Source: Alteromonadaceae bacterium
GTDB lineage: Bacteria > Pseudomonadota > Gammaproteobacteria > Enterobacterales > Alteromonadaceae
Direction: 5' to 3'
Length of the DNA stretch: 53,706 bases
NCBI GenBank assembly: GCA_014872785.1
Contig: WKFJ01000013.1
Span: forward strand, 1-53,706
Shown here: positions 8,590 through 17,604 of the stretch, in pieces
Layout of the letters: every line of letters begins with the position of its first letter
Numbering within the stretch: the first letter of the stretch is position 1
Notes under the pieces: generated by a model
Databases searched by the model: none
The model's input: the letters and a program-made list of their open reading frames with translations, nothing else
Told to the model about the DNA's origin: nothing
Translations under genes and position numbers: made by a program

Positions 8590-9219
8590 ATGCGAAAACT
8601 TACTCCATTTATCATTACGATCAGTATTTTTTTATTTACGTCCTTAATATTGGTGTATTTATCGTTTGGAGGCTCCGACGCAGTAAATGCAAATAGCGTA
8701 TCTGATACCACTCGATACAAACCAATCCAATGGCAGTCTTTACTCACAACTCATGACAAGACCCTCTTACAAACACTGGCGCAAAAACAGACCGAATTAG
8801 ACGCGAAAATAACGGATGGCGTCGATGTGCTTGAAGGGCAATTAGTAAGCTCAGTATTGACCGCTGCCACCTGGAATGAATTGGACGGTTACGAGACTAA
8901 CGAGGACTTTCACGGTGAGGACGTGGCCATTCCCGGTTTTGTTGTGCCCTTAGAGTTAGATGACAGAAAATTGCTGTCGTTCTTTATTGTGCCTTATTAC
9001 GGTGCCTGTATTCATTACCCTGCGCCTCCCCCCAACCAAATGATTTATGTTCAGTTGGAAAATCCAATAAAACTGCCACCACTACAACAACCTTTTTTAT
9101 TTAGAGGAAACCTAACACCGGCCTTATTTGAAGACATGTTAGGAACGTCTGCATGGATCCTTGCAATGGACGACATGAACGAATATCAGGGTGAACCTGA
9201 TACCGCTCGCCAGCACTAG
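8590..9219 (+). CDS. DUF3299 (COG3495) exported or membrane-anchored protein
   Basis: The 209-residue protein has an N-terminal hydrophobic helix (residues 6-27), either an uncleaved anchor or a signal peptide. The DUF3299 hallmark is clear: DVAIPGFVVPLELDD, then LLSFFIVPYYGACIHYPAPP and PPNQMIYVQLENPI. The Cys-x-His in GACIHYP and the surrounding prolines are the most conserved part. I recall this family near Zur-controlled and MacB-type ABC genes in other gammaproteobacteria, in agreement with the divergent Zur-like palindrome here, but no biochemical role is established to my knowledge. The stop is 20 bases from the convergent response-regulator gene. Confidence 0.88.
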   Translation: MRKLTPFIITISIFLFTSLILVYLSFGGSDAVNANSVSDTTRYKPIQWQSLLTTHDKTLLQTLAQKQTELDAKITDGVDVLEGQLVSSVLTAATWNELDGYETNEDFHGEDVAIPGFVVPLELDDRKLLSFFIVPYYGACIHYPAPPPNQMIYVQLENPIKLPPLQQPFLFRGNLTPALFEDMLGTSAWILAMDDMNEYQGEPDTARQH

Positions 9220-9239
9220 GAAGTCTTAAGAAAAAGTGC

Positions 9240-10064
9240 TTAGTTGTGGGATAAGAAGTCCTTGATTACTTCGCGGTAATTGCGACTGACTTTGATTCTA
9301 TCGAACTCACCAAGTACCAGAAAAAACTCACCTTTTGTATGCGGAATCACTTTTTCGATGAAATTAAGGTTTACAATAGTCGAACGATGTACACGCTTAA
9401 AGGTTTGTGGGTCGAGCTCTTCCAACAACTGTTTCAGGGTTGTGCGTTTAATGTGGGTTTCACCCTCTGCATGCAAACAACAATAATCCCCTGCGGCATC
9501 AATCCACTCTATAGCAGATTGCTTAAGCAACGTGATTTCGTCGCGTTCGCGAATAACAATTTTGCGGTCTTTTAGCTGTGCTTCTTCAACAATAAAATCG
9601 TCTTCAATGTCTTTATTTTCGTGCTCTTCAATCGTATCAATAGCTTTGATGATATTGGTTTTATTGAGATTGGTTTTATTTAAATTTTCGTCGTCACTGC
9701 TAAGACGAGCCCTAGCCTTTTCCACAGCCATTTCAATACGTTCGGCATCGATAGGCTTAAGCACGTAATCAACGGCGTTTACTTCAAAGGCGTTTATGGC
9801 GTATTGCTCATAAGCTGTAGTGAAAATAACCAGAGGCACGACATCCGATTGCAAATTTTTGATCACTTCAAAGCCATTTAAGCCAGGCATTTGAATATCG
9901 AGAAATAACAAATCTGGTGCTAAATCCATCGTTTTGTCAACGGCCTCTCGACCATTACGACATTCGCCCACAATATCAACACCCTCAATTTTTTCCAGCT
10001 TTGCACGCAACAAGCTCAGTGCTAAGGGTTCATCATCAACAATTAAACTACGAATTTGGGTCAT
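9240..10064 (-). CDS. LytTR-family response regulator
   Basis: The 274-residue protein has an N-terminal receiver domain with the acidic pair Asp10-Asp11, phosphoacceptor Asp56 (LFLDIQMPG) and Lys103 (VDYVLKPI). A charged linker follows (about 120-165), and then a LytTR DNA-binding domain (about 170-274; IEWIDAAGDYCCLHAEG, FKRVHRSTIVNLNFIEKV). The linker contains a duplicated NLNKT-like block from a short DNA repeat. The start codon overlaps the stop codon of the upstream kinase gene by one base (ATG/TGA overlap), so the pair is co-translated. Its targets are not visible from sequence; the adjacent MFS transporter and glucan genes are the obvious candidates. Confidence 0.93.
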   Translation of the reverse strand: MTQIRSLIVDDEPLALSLLRAKLEKIEGVDIVGECRNGREAVDKTMDLAPDLLFLDIQMPGLNGFEVIKNLQSDVVPLVIFTTAYEQYAINAFEVNAVDYVLKPIDAERIEMAVEKARARLSSDDENLNKTNLNKTNIIKAIDTIEEHENKDIEDDFIVEEAQLKDRKIVIRERDEITLLKQSAIEWIDAAGDYCCLHAEGETHIKRTTLKQLLEELDPQTFKRVHRSTIVNLNFIEKVIPHTKGEFFLVLGEFDRIKVSRNYREVIKDFLSHN

Positions 10065-11236
10065 TAGGCCGTCACTCCCTGCTCATACGGAATGGTTATT
10101 GTTGTTCTCAGTCCACCGGTGGGATCGACGTTAATTTCAAATCCGTAATTGTCACCGTAGAGGGTTTGTAAACGCTCTCCTGTATTGCGCGTACCTACTC
10201 CCCTTCCTTTGAAACTCTGCATTTTCGTTTTTGCGATTTTAGTACCTGCGCCGGTATCATAGAGCTCTAAAATCAGATACTTATCTTTTACCGCTGCAGA
10301 TAAACCAATGGTGCCACCATCTTCACTTTTTGCAATGGCATGCTTCATTGAATTCTCAATAATTGGTTGTAACAACAGACTCGGCACGAGTGCCCTCGAT
10401 GCTTCACTAGCAACGTCAAAATCTAAATTTAAACGCTCGCCGAAGCGGGTCTTTTCTATGTCTAAATATAGATTCAATGCCTTTAACTCGTGTTCTAGCG
10501 CAATCTTAGTGTCTGGATTGTTATCAAGAGAGTAACGCAGAAACTTGCTCAATTTCACCGTCATTTCCTGAGCGGTTTCAGTAATTCCGGCTTCTACTAA
10601 AGAATTAATAGCGTTGAGCGTGTTGCACAAAAAATGTGGGTTAAGTTGATACCGAAGCATTTTAATCTGAGCGTCACGAGCAATAGCCTGCGCGTTTATC
10701 CGTGCGATTTGCTCATTTTTCACTTCCGCCTCAGCCTGTAACATAATTTTGTGTTCTGACTGCAATAAGAGGTAATAGCGAATGCCATGGAACATGGCCG
10801 CCCAGCACAAGAAGATAAAGATGCTGCCAAAATACCAGCCACCAAAATCGTTCCAGGCACCATCCTCTGTTGTCATCCATATAAACGCCTGTATGCGTCC
10901 AGCTGTCCATACAAACGACGATATCAGTACAAATAAAAAACCCAGTGATAACCTGACAGCAATCGGTTTGTCCCAAATACCTTTGAAAGTGACATATAGA
11001 ATTTGCGTGAGTAAGAAGCCAAAGACACACTGCACGATAGTATGAGCAATGTAGTGTAGATCGAATTGTCCGTAGAACAGAGTAAGCGTGAAGAAGCTGA
11101 CCAGCCCAACTAATATCCAAAAGCCGGTTTGCCATAGGCGAAACAGAAACCAGCTGTCTTTAGCGATTTCCTGTTCCCAATATTTAATAACTGATAACGA
11201 GCTCATTGGTATTTTTGCTTCTCTAATGTTGCTCAT
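10064..11236 (-). CDS. LytS-like sensor histidine kinase (His_kinase family)
   Basis: With the ATG at 11236 the product has 390 residues. Four transmembrane helices lie in the first 160 residues (about 33-55, 62-85, 95-120, 131-158), with very short outside loops, so the signal is probably sensed in or at the membrane. A coiled segment leads to the His_kinase motif YQLNPHFLCNTLNA, with His201 as the phosphoacceptor. The ATPase domain has LLLQPIIENSMKHAI and the G-box GRGVGTRNTGERL. A longer reading from 11269 is possible, but its AAGGA would directly abut the ATG. The start at 11236 has GGGAAG eight bases upstream, so I prefer it. It forms one operon with the LytTR regulator. Confidence 0.9.
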   Translation of the reverse strand: MSNIREAKIPMSSLSVIKYWEQEIAKDSWFLFRLWQTGFWILVGLVSFFTLTLFYGQFDLHYIAHTIVQCVFGFLLTQILYVTFKGIWDKPIAVRLSLGFLFVLISSFVWTAGRIQAFIWMTTEDGAWNDFGGWYFGSIFIFLCWAAMFHGIRYYLLLQSEHKIMLQAEAEVKNEQIARINAQAIARDAQIKMLRYQLNPHFLCNTLNAINSLVEAGITETAQEMTVKLSKFLRYSLDNNPDTKIALEHELKALNLYLDIEKTRFGERLNLDFDVASEASRALVPSLLLQPIIENSMKHAIAKSEDGGTIGLSAAVKDKYLILELYDTGAGTKIAKTKMQSFKGRGVGTRNTGERLQTLYGDNYGFEINVDPTGGLRTTITIPYEQGVTA

Positions 11237-11396
11237 ATTACGTACTTCCCAGGCAAAAAATGCGTTCATTCCTTCACGTCATTTAGTTACCCAGCACCGT
11301 ATATTTTTTAGCGCGCGCCATTTTACATTTCTGTAACAATCATATTATAAACATAGTTCCGAAATAACGCACTGATAGTCCGTCTTATCTCAATTA

Positions 11397-11421
11397 AATG
11401 TAAAAATGCTTGAATTACATT
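11397..11421. promoter_or_regulatory. Inverted repeat in the kinase/MFS divergent region
   Basis: AATGTAA (11397-11403) and TTACATT (11415-11421) are perfect 7-base arms with an 11-base spacer, about 130 bases before the MFS start. The dyad spacing of 18 bases would put both half sites on one DNA face. It could be an operator for the local regulator, but no second copy of the same dyad was found in the other promoter regions of the locus. Confidence 0.35.
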
Positions 11422-11452
11422 AACTTGGGATGCGGAAAATCCAGTTCCATCG

Positions 11453-11521
11453 GGTCTTATCATCCTTGTCTTGGGCAAAGTTTAGTGACATTTATTTGCT
11501 TAGGAGATTGATGATAAGACC
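11453..11521 (+). promoter_or_regulatory. Long leader inverted repeat before the sugar MFS gene
   Basis: GGTCTTATCATC (11453-11464) is a perfect 12-base complement of GATGATAAGACC (11510-11521), 45 bases apart. In RNA this would form a stem that contains the start codon of a tiny open frame (ATG at 11511), while its Shine-Dalgarno AGGAG (11502-11506) stays in the loop. The stem is followed by TTATTTTTATC, a partial U tract. It could act as an attenuator or a translational switch; a binding site for a dimeric regulator is less likely at this spacing. Confidence 0.5.
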
Positions 11522-11537
11522 TTATTTTTATCTCTGA
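11511..11537 (+). CDS. Possible 8-residue leader peptide
   Basis: ATG-ATA-AGA-CCT-TAT-TTT-TAT-CTC-TGA encodes MIRPYFYL. An AGGAG ribosome binding site lies four bases upstream, much better than the AGG before the MFS start at 11551. The stop is 13 bases before the MFS ATG, close enough for reinitiation. The start codon lies within the right arm of the 12-bp leader stem. There is no direct evidence of translation. Confidence 0.35.
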   Translation: MIRPYFYL

Positions 11538-11550
11538 CATAGGCTAAGTC

Positions 11551-13119
11551 ATGAACGATAACGCTCAATCTTCACTCCTCATTACCAAAATCGCATTAAT
11601 TGTCGCGCTAGGCGGTTTTTTAATGGGGTTCGATGCCTCCGTCATTTCTGGTGTCATCAAGTTTATTGAACTAGAGTTTGCACTGACCAAAATACAGATT
11701 GGATGGGCAGTTTCCTCTTTGTCTTTGGTGGCAACGTTTGCCATGTTGGTGTCTGGCCCTTTAAGTGACAAGTTCGGCCGTAAGCCCGTACTCAAAGTTG
11801 CGGCTTTGTTATTCTTGATTTCAGCCATTGCATCGGCTTTTGCCAGCAGTTACACCATGCTTGTAGCTGCACGTATGTTGGGTGGTTTGGGCGTTGGCGC
11901 GGCCTTGATTATCGCTCCAATGTACATTGCTGAAATGTCACCTGCAAAAATTCGCGGTCGCATGGTTTCCATGAATCAATTGAACATTGTCATAGGGATT
12001 TCAGTTGCATTCTTCAGCAATTATCTCATCCTGCAATGGAGTCAGGAAAATCCCAGTTGGGTGTCTTCGTTGGGCATTGACCAGCACAACTGGCGCTGGA
12101 TGCTGGGTGTTGAAGCGATCCCCGCACTGTTTTATTTAGTCTTCCTCTACTTCGTGCCTGAAAGTCCTCGTTGGTTGGTTATGCAAGGTCGCCAAACTGA
12201 AGCCAAAACGATTTTACAAACACTACAACCCAATAATGATGTCGATGCGGATGTCGCCGAGATTGAAAACTCAATCCAAGACGTGTCGGGGGCTAAAGCT
12301 AATAAACTGAGTGAGCTGTTCAATAGTAAAATGAAACTCGTCATGATTGTGGGTATCAGCATAGCGGTATTACAACAAATCACGGGCATCAATGCGGTGT
12401 TCTTCTACGCACCCATGATTTTTGAACAATCAGGTATCGGCACTGATGCCGCATTTATGCAAGCGGTCGCTGTTGGCCTAGTCAACTTAGTGTTTACCTT
12501 TGTGGCCATTTACCTTATAGATAAACTTGGACGCAGACAACTGCTTGTTTACGGGGTAACGGGGATTGCCATTGCTATGCTAAGCCTGTCCCATGGTTTC
12601 TATTCAGCACGTTATCAAATTACGCAGCAAGACTTAGTCCATTTATCTGATGAGGTTAAAACACCGAAGCTTATAGCCGCAGTTGATAAAGAATTTGACG
12701 GCGAACTAGCTTTCAAAGCAGGTTTAAGGGAACGACTCGGCAACGACCTATACCAGGCAAACGAGTCCTCAATCCTAAAAGCCGGTATCAAGATGAACCA
12801 AACCCAAGTATTGGTAAGTATCCTCGCTTTTGTCGCCTGCTTTGCCTTCTCCCTCGGGCCTGTCATGTGGGTACTGTTTTCAGAGCTGTTCCCCAATTAT
12901 ATTCGCGGTTTGGCGATATCCTTTGTCGGTTTGGTCAATTCAGGCGTAAGTTTTGGCATCCAGTTTATCTTCCCATGGGAGCTTGCCACCATAGGTAGTG
13001 CCGCGACTTTCTTTATATTCGGCGTATTCGCGGCAGTTGGGTTATTGATTATCTTAAAGTACTTACCTGAAACTAAGGGTAAATCGCTTGAAGAACTGGA
13101 ACACATTCTGGTGAAATAG
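11551..13119 (+). CDS. Sugar porter family MFS transporter
   Basis: The 522-residue, 12-helix protein shows all sugar-porter marks: GGFLMGFDASVISG in helix 1, DKFGRKP in loop 2-3, RMLGGLGVGAA in helix 4, PESPRWL after helix 6, QQITGINAVFFYAP in helix 7, DKLGRR in loop 8-9 and the C-terminal PETKGKSLEELE. About 70 residues lie between helices 9 and 10 on the periplasmic side, longer than is usual for this family. The position beside a cytosolic GH17 and a glucan phosphorylase suggests that it imports glucose or short beta-1,3-glucan oligosaccharides. It is transcribed away from the sensor kinase, behind a structured leader. Confidence 0.93.
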   Translation: MNDNAQSSLLITKIALIVALGGFLMGFDASVISGVIKFIELEFALTKIQIGWAVSSLSLVATFAMLVSGPLSDKFGRKPVLKVAALLFLISAIASAFASSYTMLVAARMLGGLGVGAALIIAPMYIAEMSPAKIRGRMVSMNQLNIVIGISVAFFSNYLILQWSQENPSWVSSLGIDQHNWRWMLGVEAIPALFYLVFLYFVPESPRWLVMQGRQTEAKTILQTLQPNNDVDADVAEIENSIQDVSGAKANKLSELFNSKMKLVMIVGISIAVLQQITGINAVFFYAPMIFEQSGIGTDAAFMQAVAVGLVNLVFTFVAIYLIDKLGRRQLLVYGVTGIAIAMLSLSHGFYSARYQITQQDLVHLSDEVKTPKLIAAVDKEFDGELAFKAGLRERLGNDLYQANESSILKAGIKMNQTQVLVSILAFVACFAFSLGPVMWVLFSELFPNYIRGLAISFVGLVNSGVSFGIQFIFPWELATIGSAATFFIFGVFAAVGLLIILKYLPETKGKSLEELEHILVK

Positions 13120-13170
13120 ACCGAATTTTGTTGCTAGTTAGGGTACCCTAATTAGCGGTACTCCAAAAAG

Positions 13171-13198
13171 AAAAGGCGAAGTAATTACTTCGCCTTTT
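13171..13198. terminator. Bidirectional terminator between the MFS and GH17 genes
   Basis: GGCGAAGTAA (13175-13184) and TTACTTCGCC (13185-13194) form a perfect 20-base palindrome flanked by A-runs on the left and T-runs on the right. It serves the rightward MFS gene and the leftward phosphorylase/GH17 operon. Confidence 0.92.
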
Positions 13199-13224
13199 TC
13201 ATGTTCAACAAATCGCGTTGAGGC

Positions 13225-14112
13225 TTACCAATACTTAGGTTTTCCGTCTTTATCCCAAAGTCCCCAATAAGCACCTACATCGCCTTCTGCGGCAACTTTC
13301 CATGCTTCATCAAACGACGAGAAGTAGAATATATCCACATTCTCTTGTTCCGCCCATTGGTACACGTTTAAAAAGTACGCAATTGCGTTTTCATAACCAG
13401 GCTCTGCAGCACCTTCAGCAGTACCCACGTTTGGCCAGCCGGTTTCACTGACAATAACTGGCTTGCCTTTACCTGCCGCCTGTGCACGACGGTACATGTC
13501 TTTCAAATAAACCAGCGAGTGCTCCATCGGGTAGCCTTCCCAGAAGGGATAGCAGTTTGCGAAAATCACATCACATGCATCAGAAACTTCTGGGTGGTCT
13601 TCAAACTCGTAATAAGCGTCGACGTAGCCCACAGGGATACCTGGTGCAAATGCCTGAGCCTGTCTGATATAACCAATGAGTTGCGACTCAGACAGCTCAC
13701 CACGAAGCAAAATTTCATTGCCGACACCAAGCATGTCCACGCAACCTTGCTTCACAAGAAACTCGGCGCCTTGCATTTCTTCAGCGTTCTTTTCCATGTT
13801 GTCGTCAAGCCATACCCCTACTAGGGTTTTGAGGCCAAACTCGCGGGCAATAATTGCGATAAGCTCATTGCCTTCGGTACAGGAAAACGTGCGCACCCAA
13901 TTAATGTGTGGTGCGATGATCGCTAATCGCTCACGAACCTGCTCTTCAGAAAGCTGATCGCCTGGCTCTTGCCCTTCAAGGTAGGGGCTAAACGACAGCC
14001 CGTGGATTTTGTTGTCTAATAAGGTGCCAACAAGTTCTTTTAGTTGGTCAACTGTGTAATCAGCGATATTTAAGCCGCCTAACCCACGCTTTTTATATGG
14101 AACTCTGCTCAT
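13225..14112 (-). CDS. Cytosolic GH17 beta-1,3-glucanase or glucanosyltransferase
   Basis: The 295-residue protein is a GH17 TIM barrel with acid/base Glu133 (GVGNEILL) and nucleophile Glu223 (VSETGWPNVG). Other family marks are NWVRTFSCTEGNE, VGYVDAYYEF and YFSSFDEAWK. No signal peptide is present, so it acts in the cytosol, unlike the secreted GH17 encoded at 27.8 kb. It is the second gene behind the phosphorylase gene, 15 bases downstream. A plausible job is trimming or remodelling imported laminari-oligosaccharides so that the phosphorylase can use them. Bacterial GH17 members include hydrolases and transglycosylases; sequence alone does not decide. Confidence 0.92.
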   Translation of the reverse strand: MSRVPYKKRGLGGLNIADYTVDQLKELVGTLLDNKIHGLSFSPYLEGQEPGDQLSEEQVRERLAIIAPHINWVRTFSCTEGNELIAIIAREFGLKTLVGVWLDDNMEKNAEEMQGAEFLVKQGCVDMLGVGNEILLRGELSESQLIGYIRQAQAFAPGIPVGYVDAYYEFEDHPEVSDACDVIFANCYPFWEGYPMEHSLVYLKDMYRRAQAAGKGKPVIVSETGWPNVGTAEGAAEPGYENAIAYFLNVYQWAEQENVDIFYFSSFDEAWKVAAEGDVGAYWGLWDKDGKPKYW

Positions 14113-14127
14113 TTTAATGATCCTCTA

Positions 14128-17100
14128 TTAAGCTACGTCAGCCAGCAACATGTCTGGAGTTAACGTTAATACAATCTTTTCTATCAGTCCGGTGCGCTGG
14201 AACACTTGTTTACTTTCATATGCAGTTAGCTTTAGGTCGCCACGCGTTTCAGACTTACCGTTGCGCCAACGAATGCTCAGTTGCGCTTTTCCTTCACTAG
14301 TTAACTGATAAACAATGGGCACCTGACACCAGGTAAACCCAAGTGTACTTGGCGCAAGTTGTGATTCTTGCCAATTGTTAAGTACATCAAGGTATTTAAA
14401 TGTGTGCGCCGATTCACTGAATTCCTGACCACGTAAAAGTGCCGGATTAAAAATGGCGGTTCCTTGCTTAACGCGAATACCCAATTCAGCAATGCGTGTC
14501 ACTAATTCTTCTTTTACTTGTCCCGTCATACCTGGTTGCTGGGCACCGGCATGTTTAGGTGTGTGAGAGTACGGATCAGTAGGAATTGCACCGTATTCAG
14601 CAGGTGTTTTGTTAAAGCCAATACCTTCTCGCACCCGATAATAAAGCTCACCTAGCTTGGCAACGTGCTCGGCATTCGCCTCGCCTTCAACTTCGTGGTA
14701 AAAGTTTTCGTTTACAGCCAATAGCAACTTAGACACCATGTGCCAATAAATGCAGCCCAAGCCTTCAAAACCAAACATACCACCAGAACGCCCAGTGAAT
14801 TCTTGATGCTTGAAAACCGCCTCATATACTCGTAGCAAACGAGCCGCATCGACTAAATCGGTATCGGAAAGTTCAAGTGTATCAATACGTGCTTGTAAAT
14901 CAGCGCCATTTACAATGCCACTGTTAAAGCGAACAACACCATTTGCGTCTTTCTCAACTATGCGGTTGTCACCTGAGGAAAGCATTGCCTGCACAAACTC
15001 AATATCAGCAATATCCGATGCCTCTATGACATTCTTGTTCAGAAACAGCGTTTGTTCTCTGTCTGGGTAGAGCATGAACGTCTTTTGATCTTCGCGGTAA
15101 ACATCACTAGCAAAGAGCTTTTCTAATACATCAGCTGCCACGTCTGGCTCGATATTACCGGCACTTAGTGCAGCCACCTGACCTTCGAGCATCGGGTAAA
15201 GGGAATCAACACTACAGCCTGAATCGCTGAAACTTATTAGGTTATATGCGTGATATAAGCCATCTTCAGTGCGACTGACGGAGATACTGTGCTCAAGGGC
15301 TTTTTGCGCATCATCAAGCATCGTTCGTACTTGCAAGTAATCTTGCTCTACTGTGCCAGAGAATCCTTCTTGACCATAAACTGCCGTACGGTAATCAGTT
15401 GCAGCCGTTCCAAGCGCTTGTAGAACTTCAAAGCGATACTGATCAGTTACTTGGGTAGCATTCAGGCCAGTCGCCACGCTAGACAGTGTTTGTGCGGTTG
15501 AATTTAACCAAGTTGCCACTTCTTTAGACAGCTTAAATTTACCTTGCTTGTCGCTTAGTAGCGCCTGCATAAAATCAACATATCGACGCAAATAATACAA
15601 GGTCACCATAGACAGGCCTTGGCCAACTAACGCGTTATTAGCATCGTTCCATTCAGGACGTTGCGTATTAAGCCAGATACCACCTTCAAGTACTAAGTTG
15701 CTTAATTTGGTTAACAGTGCAACCAAAAGCTTCTCTAGTAGATTAACCTGATACACTTCACCGGTGCCGCCAAATACAAGTTTGCCGTCAGAACCAATTT
15801 CTTCAACACGCTGGTCAATCGCAGCGGCGAGTTCTTCATCAAAATCAACAGTAGCTTTGGCATTTTTTAGCATATCCTCAAAACCACGAATTCTGTACGG
15901 CACGTTGGCATAGCAAAAGATGGGTTTAAGTAACAGCGAGTCCAACGTATCAGGATGAAAGTCTTTAGACGTTTCAAGCAGCTTCAACAGATAAATAATT
16001 TGGTGGTCGCCCCAATAACCAATGTAGCTCCACGGGTCATCTGGCTCCTCTACTTCCCAATCGATACCTTGCTTAGTGATTCGATAAGGGTTGTAGCCGT
16101 CCATCGTCGATGCGTTAACGAATTTCGCGATAACGGTTTCTAAAAACTCAGGGAAGCTCAAACACAGTGCTTCCCAATTTTGGAATATGTCACGCCAGTT
16201 ACCTTGGTATGAAAGTAAGCTACCACCGTCTTCATCTTTTAATTCAATGGCAAACTGGTTCCAAGGGCGACTTGGGTCACCGTGGCGGCGACCAAATGTA
16301 ATAGGGAGATATTCTTGTACCAAACGACTTAGCTGGTCATCACCAATATCGGCAACCTTTGCTTGTAAATCAACGTAGCTTAGTTTTTCTGGTAAACCAT
16401 GGAAAAACGCTGCGTGCTTATCAAATAGAGCTTTGTTGAACAGCGCAAACGTTTTAACTAAATCTTTTCTTACAACAGAATATTGATCGTCAAAAATGCC
16501 GCCACGAAGCACGTTGTAAAGTGTATTAGCATAGTGGTGTTCAGCAACGCTTTCTTCAGCGGTCGCTTGGAAGCCATCAGAAGCACCCATAATGCGCGCT
16601 AGCGCGTCGTCACCGCTGGCTACCGACTCAGCAATCTGAGTGGTTAGTGTATCCGCTTCACTGACAATTTTTTGTGATAGTGCGACAACCTCAGTTTGAC
16701 TCATCTCAATGTTCGCAACCTGCTGCCATGCTTGTGACTGGCCTGCGTCTAATGAGTTATCGAATTGCACCATATAGGCAGCTCGTATACCGCGTTTGGT
16801 ACCTTCTTCACTAACCTCTAGGCCACGTCTAAACCCATTTATCTGCTCACTACTTAATAGGACTTTGTAATCTTCTAGGCCAGTGGTAAATACCGTATTT
16901 GCAAAAAGCGCCTCACAAGGCTCAGCTCGGTCGGTAATCCCCGAATAAAGAGTAAACATACCCAATTTACTGTCACCGGTAAGTTCGCTCCACTTATAAG
17001 CATCAACAAGGTTGCTTGAATTAGTTTGGGTGAAACGAGGGGTTCCAGCAGGCAGAAGGTTTTGCAAACCATCTAAAATGGCAAATGACACCTTGGAGCT

Positions 17101-17604
17101 GGCGTTATTAACGATTTCACACTCCCTCACAAAGCCAAACTCAACAGATGTTTTCCAAGTACAGCGGAACGTAATACTCAAGTCATGGTTTACTTCTTCA
17201 AAGCAAACCTTATTGCCTAACGTATTGCGATACAAGTTGCGCTGCAGCGAAAACAAACCGTTGTGATGCGAATTGAACGGCTCCCAATTTCTCACGCCGT
17301 TTTCTGTTTGCACGCGAACAATCGTCTTACTGCCCGTGTGTTCGGTGCTCTCGTGGATACGATCGACAGTGATATAAGGGAATAATGCTGTTTCCGGCGA
17401 TACTCTACCGGCAGTCAATCCTCCGGTAGAGGAAATGAACATCCAATGATCATCAGCTGAGATGATACTCATAAAAAATGGAGCCATTTGATCTGCATCG
17501 TAAATGGCATAAAAACGCTCACCATTGAGAGTAACAAACTCTCCTTTTGGCAAGTTATCGATACTGTTAGTGTTACCGACAGGCGCTGAAATTGCTGTAT
17601 TCAT
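14128..17604 (-). CDS. Very large beta-1,3-glucan phosphorylase (GH149-like)
   Basis: The 1158-residue protein has no signal peptide. It starts with a beta-sandwich domain containing FISSTGGLTAGRVSPETALF and YITVDRIHEST, then a long helical (alpha/alpha)6 region with WRDIFQNWEALCLSFP, DGYNPYRITKQGIDWEVEEP and YWGDHQIIYLLKLLE. This architecture and length fit the inverting beta-1,3-glucan phosphorylases (GH149; GH161 and GH94 are the alternatives), which convert beta-1,3-glucan oligosaccharides and phosphate to glucose 1-phosphate. GH94 cellobiose or laminaribiose phosphorylases are much shorter, about 800-900 residues. It heads an operon with the cytosolic GH17 gene and diverges from the GH16 laminarinase gene. 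The catalytic Asp cannot be pinned down without an alignment. The start at 17604 is supported by the family-like N-terminus; the ribosome binding site is weak. Confidence 0.85.
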   Translation of the reverse strand: MNTAISAPVGNTNSIDNLPKGEFVTLNGERFYAIYDADQMAPFFMSIISADDHWMFISSTGGLTAGRVSPETALFPYITVDRIHESTEHTGSKTIVRVQTENGVRNWEPFNSHHNGLFSLQRNLYRNTLGNKVCFEEVNHDLSITFRCTWKTSVEFGFVRECEIVNNASSKVSFAILDGLQNLLPAGTPRFTQTNSSNLVDAYKWSELTGDSKLGMFTLYSGITDRAEPCEALFANTVFTTGLEDYKVLLSSEQINGFRRGLEVSEEGTKRGIRAAYMVQFDNSLDAGQSQAWQQVANIEMSQTEVVALSQKIVSEADTLTTQIAESVASGDDALARIMGASDGFQATAEESVAEHHYANTLYNVLRGGIFDDQYSVVRKDLVKTFALFNKALFDKHAAFFHGLPEKLSYVDLQAKVADIGDDQLSRLVQEYLPITFGRRHGDPSRPWNQFAIELKDEDGGSLLSYQGNWRDIFQNWEALCLSFPEFLETVIAKFVNASTMDGYNPYRITKQGIDWEVEEPDDPWSYIGYWGDHQIIYLLKLLETSKDFHPDTLDSLLLKPIFCYANVPYRIRGFEDMLKNAKATVDFDEELAAAIDQRVEEIGSDGKLVFGGTGEVYQVNLLEKLLVALLTKLSNLVLEGGIWLNTQRPEWNDANNALVGQGLSMVTLYYLRRYVDFMQALLSDKQGKFKLSKEVATWLNSTAQTLSSVATGLNATQVTDQYRFEVLQALGTAATDYRTAVYGQEGFSGTVEQDYLQVRTMLDDAQKALEHSISVSRTEDGLYHAYNLISFSDSGCSVDSLYPMLEGQVAALSAGNIEPDVAADVLEKLFASDVYREDQKTFMLYPDREQTLFLNKNVIEASDIADIEFVQAMLSSGDNRIVEKDANGVVRFNSGIVNGADLQARIDTLELSDTDLVDAARLLRVYEAVFKHQEFTGRSGGMFGFEGLGCIYWHMVSKLLLAVNENFYHEVEGEANAEHVAKLGELYYRVREGIGFNKTPAEYGAIPTDPYSHTPKHAGAQQPGMTGQVKEELVTRIAELGIRVKQGTAIFNPALLRGQEFSESAHTFKYLDVLNNWQESQLAPSTLGFTWCQVPIVYQLTSEGKAQLSIRWRNGKSETRGDLKLTAYESKQVFQRTGLIEKIVLTLTPDMLLADVA

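Noticed and set aside
9640..9690. Short direct repeat in the response-regulator linker
   Set aside because: It only duplicates an NLNKT-like block in an unstructured linker and is most simply replication slippage.
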